Origin: Candidatus Bathyarchaeota archaeon
Lineage (GTDB): Archaea > Thermoproteota > CALKCG01 > B24 > JAGTQN01
Reading direction: 5' to 3'
Assembly: GCA_018396395.1 (NCBI GenBank)
Contig: JAGTQN010000047.1
Coordinates: 1 to 12,530, forward strand
DNA: 12,530 bases
Part shown: in pieces, positions 12,018 to 12,530 of the stretch
Numbering within the stretch: position 1 is the first letter of the stretch
Layout of the letters: each line of letters opens with the position of its first letter
Notes under the pieces: model-generated
Database searches by the model: none
What the model was told of the DNA's origin: nothing
The model's input: only the letters and a program-made list of their open reading frames with translations
Position numbers and translations under genes: made by a program

Positions 12018-12530
12018 TCATAAATGTAAGCTTTTCCCCACTTCATCGACGATTCTATCGATCTGCTCCCTCGAAGTTCCGAGATAATTATAGGGATTCA
12101 TGGCTTCATCGATCTCTTCCTCCGTCAGGTAGCGTCTAACCTCTTCCCTTTCCTTCAGAACATCCTTTAACCCGATTTGCCTCTTCCAAGCTTCCATGGA
12201 ACATTGCCTTAGGATCTCATGGGCCCACTGCCTAGAAGCCCCCTTCCTCGCCATAGCTAGCATAACAGCCTCCGACATCACCAGCCCCTTAGTAGCTTCG
12301 ATATTCCTCTTCATATTCTCTGGATAGACTACTAGACCTTCGATGACACTGATTAAGGTCTTCAGTTGCTCATCTAGGAGGATAAAAACCTCTGGAACCA
12401 TCGATCGTTCGCAGGAGCTATTCGTCAAGTCCCTTTCGTGTTCGAGAACGATGTTCTCAAGGGCCGTAGTGGCTAAGCCTCTAATAATCCTTGCGAGGCC
12501 ACAGACTTTTTCACTCTTAATAGGATTCCT
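12018..12530 (-). CDS. purB: Adenylosuccinate lyase, C-terminal part (partial, continues past right edge)
   Basis: 171 codons are visible up to the stop; the frame is open to the window edge, so the start lies outside. The edge begins inside the family signature: RNPIKSEKVCGLARIIRG corresponds to the K-x-NP-x-x-SE-x-x-x-GLAR signature of the fumarase/aspartase superfamily in its PurB form, followed by ALENIVLEHERDLTNSS, then ERSMVPE and YPENMKRNIEATKGLVMSEA. The enzyme removes fumarate from adenylosuccinate and from SAICAR, two steps of purine synthesis. A TTG at 12426-12428 could be mistaken for a start but cuts the signature away. It is the upstream gene of the unit with the aminotransferase and acylphosphatase. 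Confidence 0.95.
   Translation of the reverse strand, partial: RNPIKSEKVCGLARIIRGLATTALENIVLEHERDLTNSSCERSMVPEVFILLDEQLKTLISVIEGLVVYPENMKRNIEATKGLVMSEAVMLAMARKGASRQWAHEILRQCSMEAWKRQIGLKDVLKEREEVRRYLTEEEIDEAMNPYNYLGTSREQIDRIVDEVGKSLHL

Noticed and set aside
12018..12428. A complete 136-residue gene starting at the TTG at 12426-12428
   Set aside because: The frame continues upstream to the window edge with the adenylosuccinate lyase signature, so this is an internal codon.

Overview
The window reads as archaeal, most likely from the TACK/Thermoproteota side. It carries an archaeal/eukaryotic-type ribosomal protein (eL14) followed by the pseudouridine synthase Cbf5, TATA-like elements at archaeal spacing with some probably leaderless starts, TTG start codons, a long SlyD-like archaeal FKBP, and bulge-helix-bulge (BHB) type introns in both an mRNA and a tRNA. 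The cbf5 mRNA intron and the multi-intron tRNA both point to a crenarchaeal-type lineage with a broad-specificity splicing endonuclease. No species can be named from the sequence alone.

Layout, left to right. Positions 1-77 (minus) hold the N-terminal end of an IS5-like transposase that runs off the left edge. Positions 271-1601 (plus) hold rpl14e-cbf5, with cbf5 interrupted by a 76-nt intron inside its catalytic Asp codon. Positions 1677-2648 (plus) encode an M19 dipeptidase. Positions 2649-3505 have no intact gene but contain several inverted repeats and short open stretches. Positions 3506-3687 (plus) are a tRNA-Ser(GGA) gene that appears to contain three introns (D loop, anticodon loop, variable arm). 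Positions 3849-4538 (plus) encode an ICMT/PEMT-like membrane methyltransferase.

From here to the end all genes are on the minus strand: a DUF362 protein with two 4Fe-4S motifs (4724-5995), an MFS permease (6147-7376), an aldo/keto reductase with two C-terminal 4Fe-4S motifs (7445-8569), a decayed gene (8649-9200, perhaps to about 9450), an FKBP-type peptidyl-prolyl isomerase (9507-10352), and a tight cluster read purB (partial, from the right edge) -> class V aminotransferase -> acylphosphatase.

How it fits together: the left part is translation and RNA modification (eL14, Cbf5, tRNA-Ser). Its most striking aspect is that two unrelated transcripts within 3 kb, the cbf5 mRNA and the serine tRNA, both depend on splicing before they can work. 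The middle holds redox and transport genes, including two Fe-S proteins with duplicated ferredoxin-type motifs. The right part is purine synthesis with an aminotransferase and acylphosphatase in one transcription unit. I found no CRISPR array, no rRNA and no defence system.
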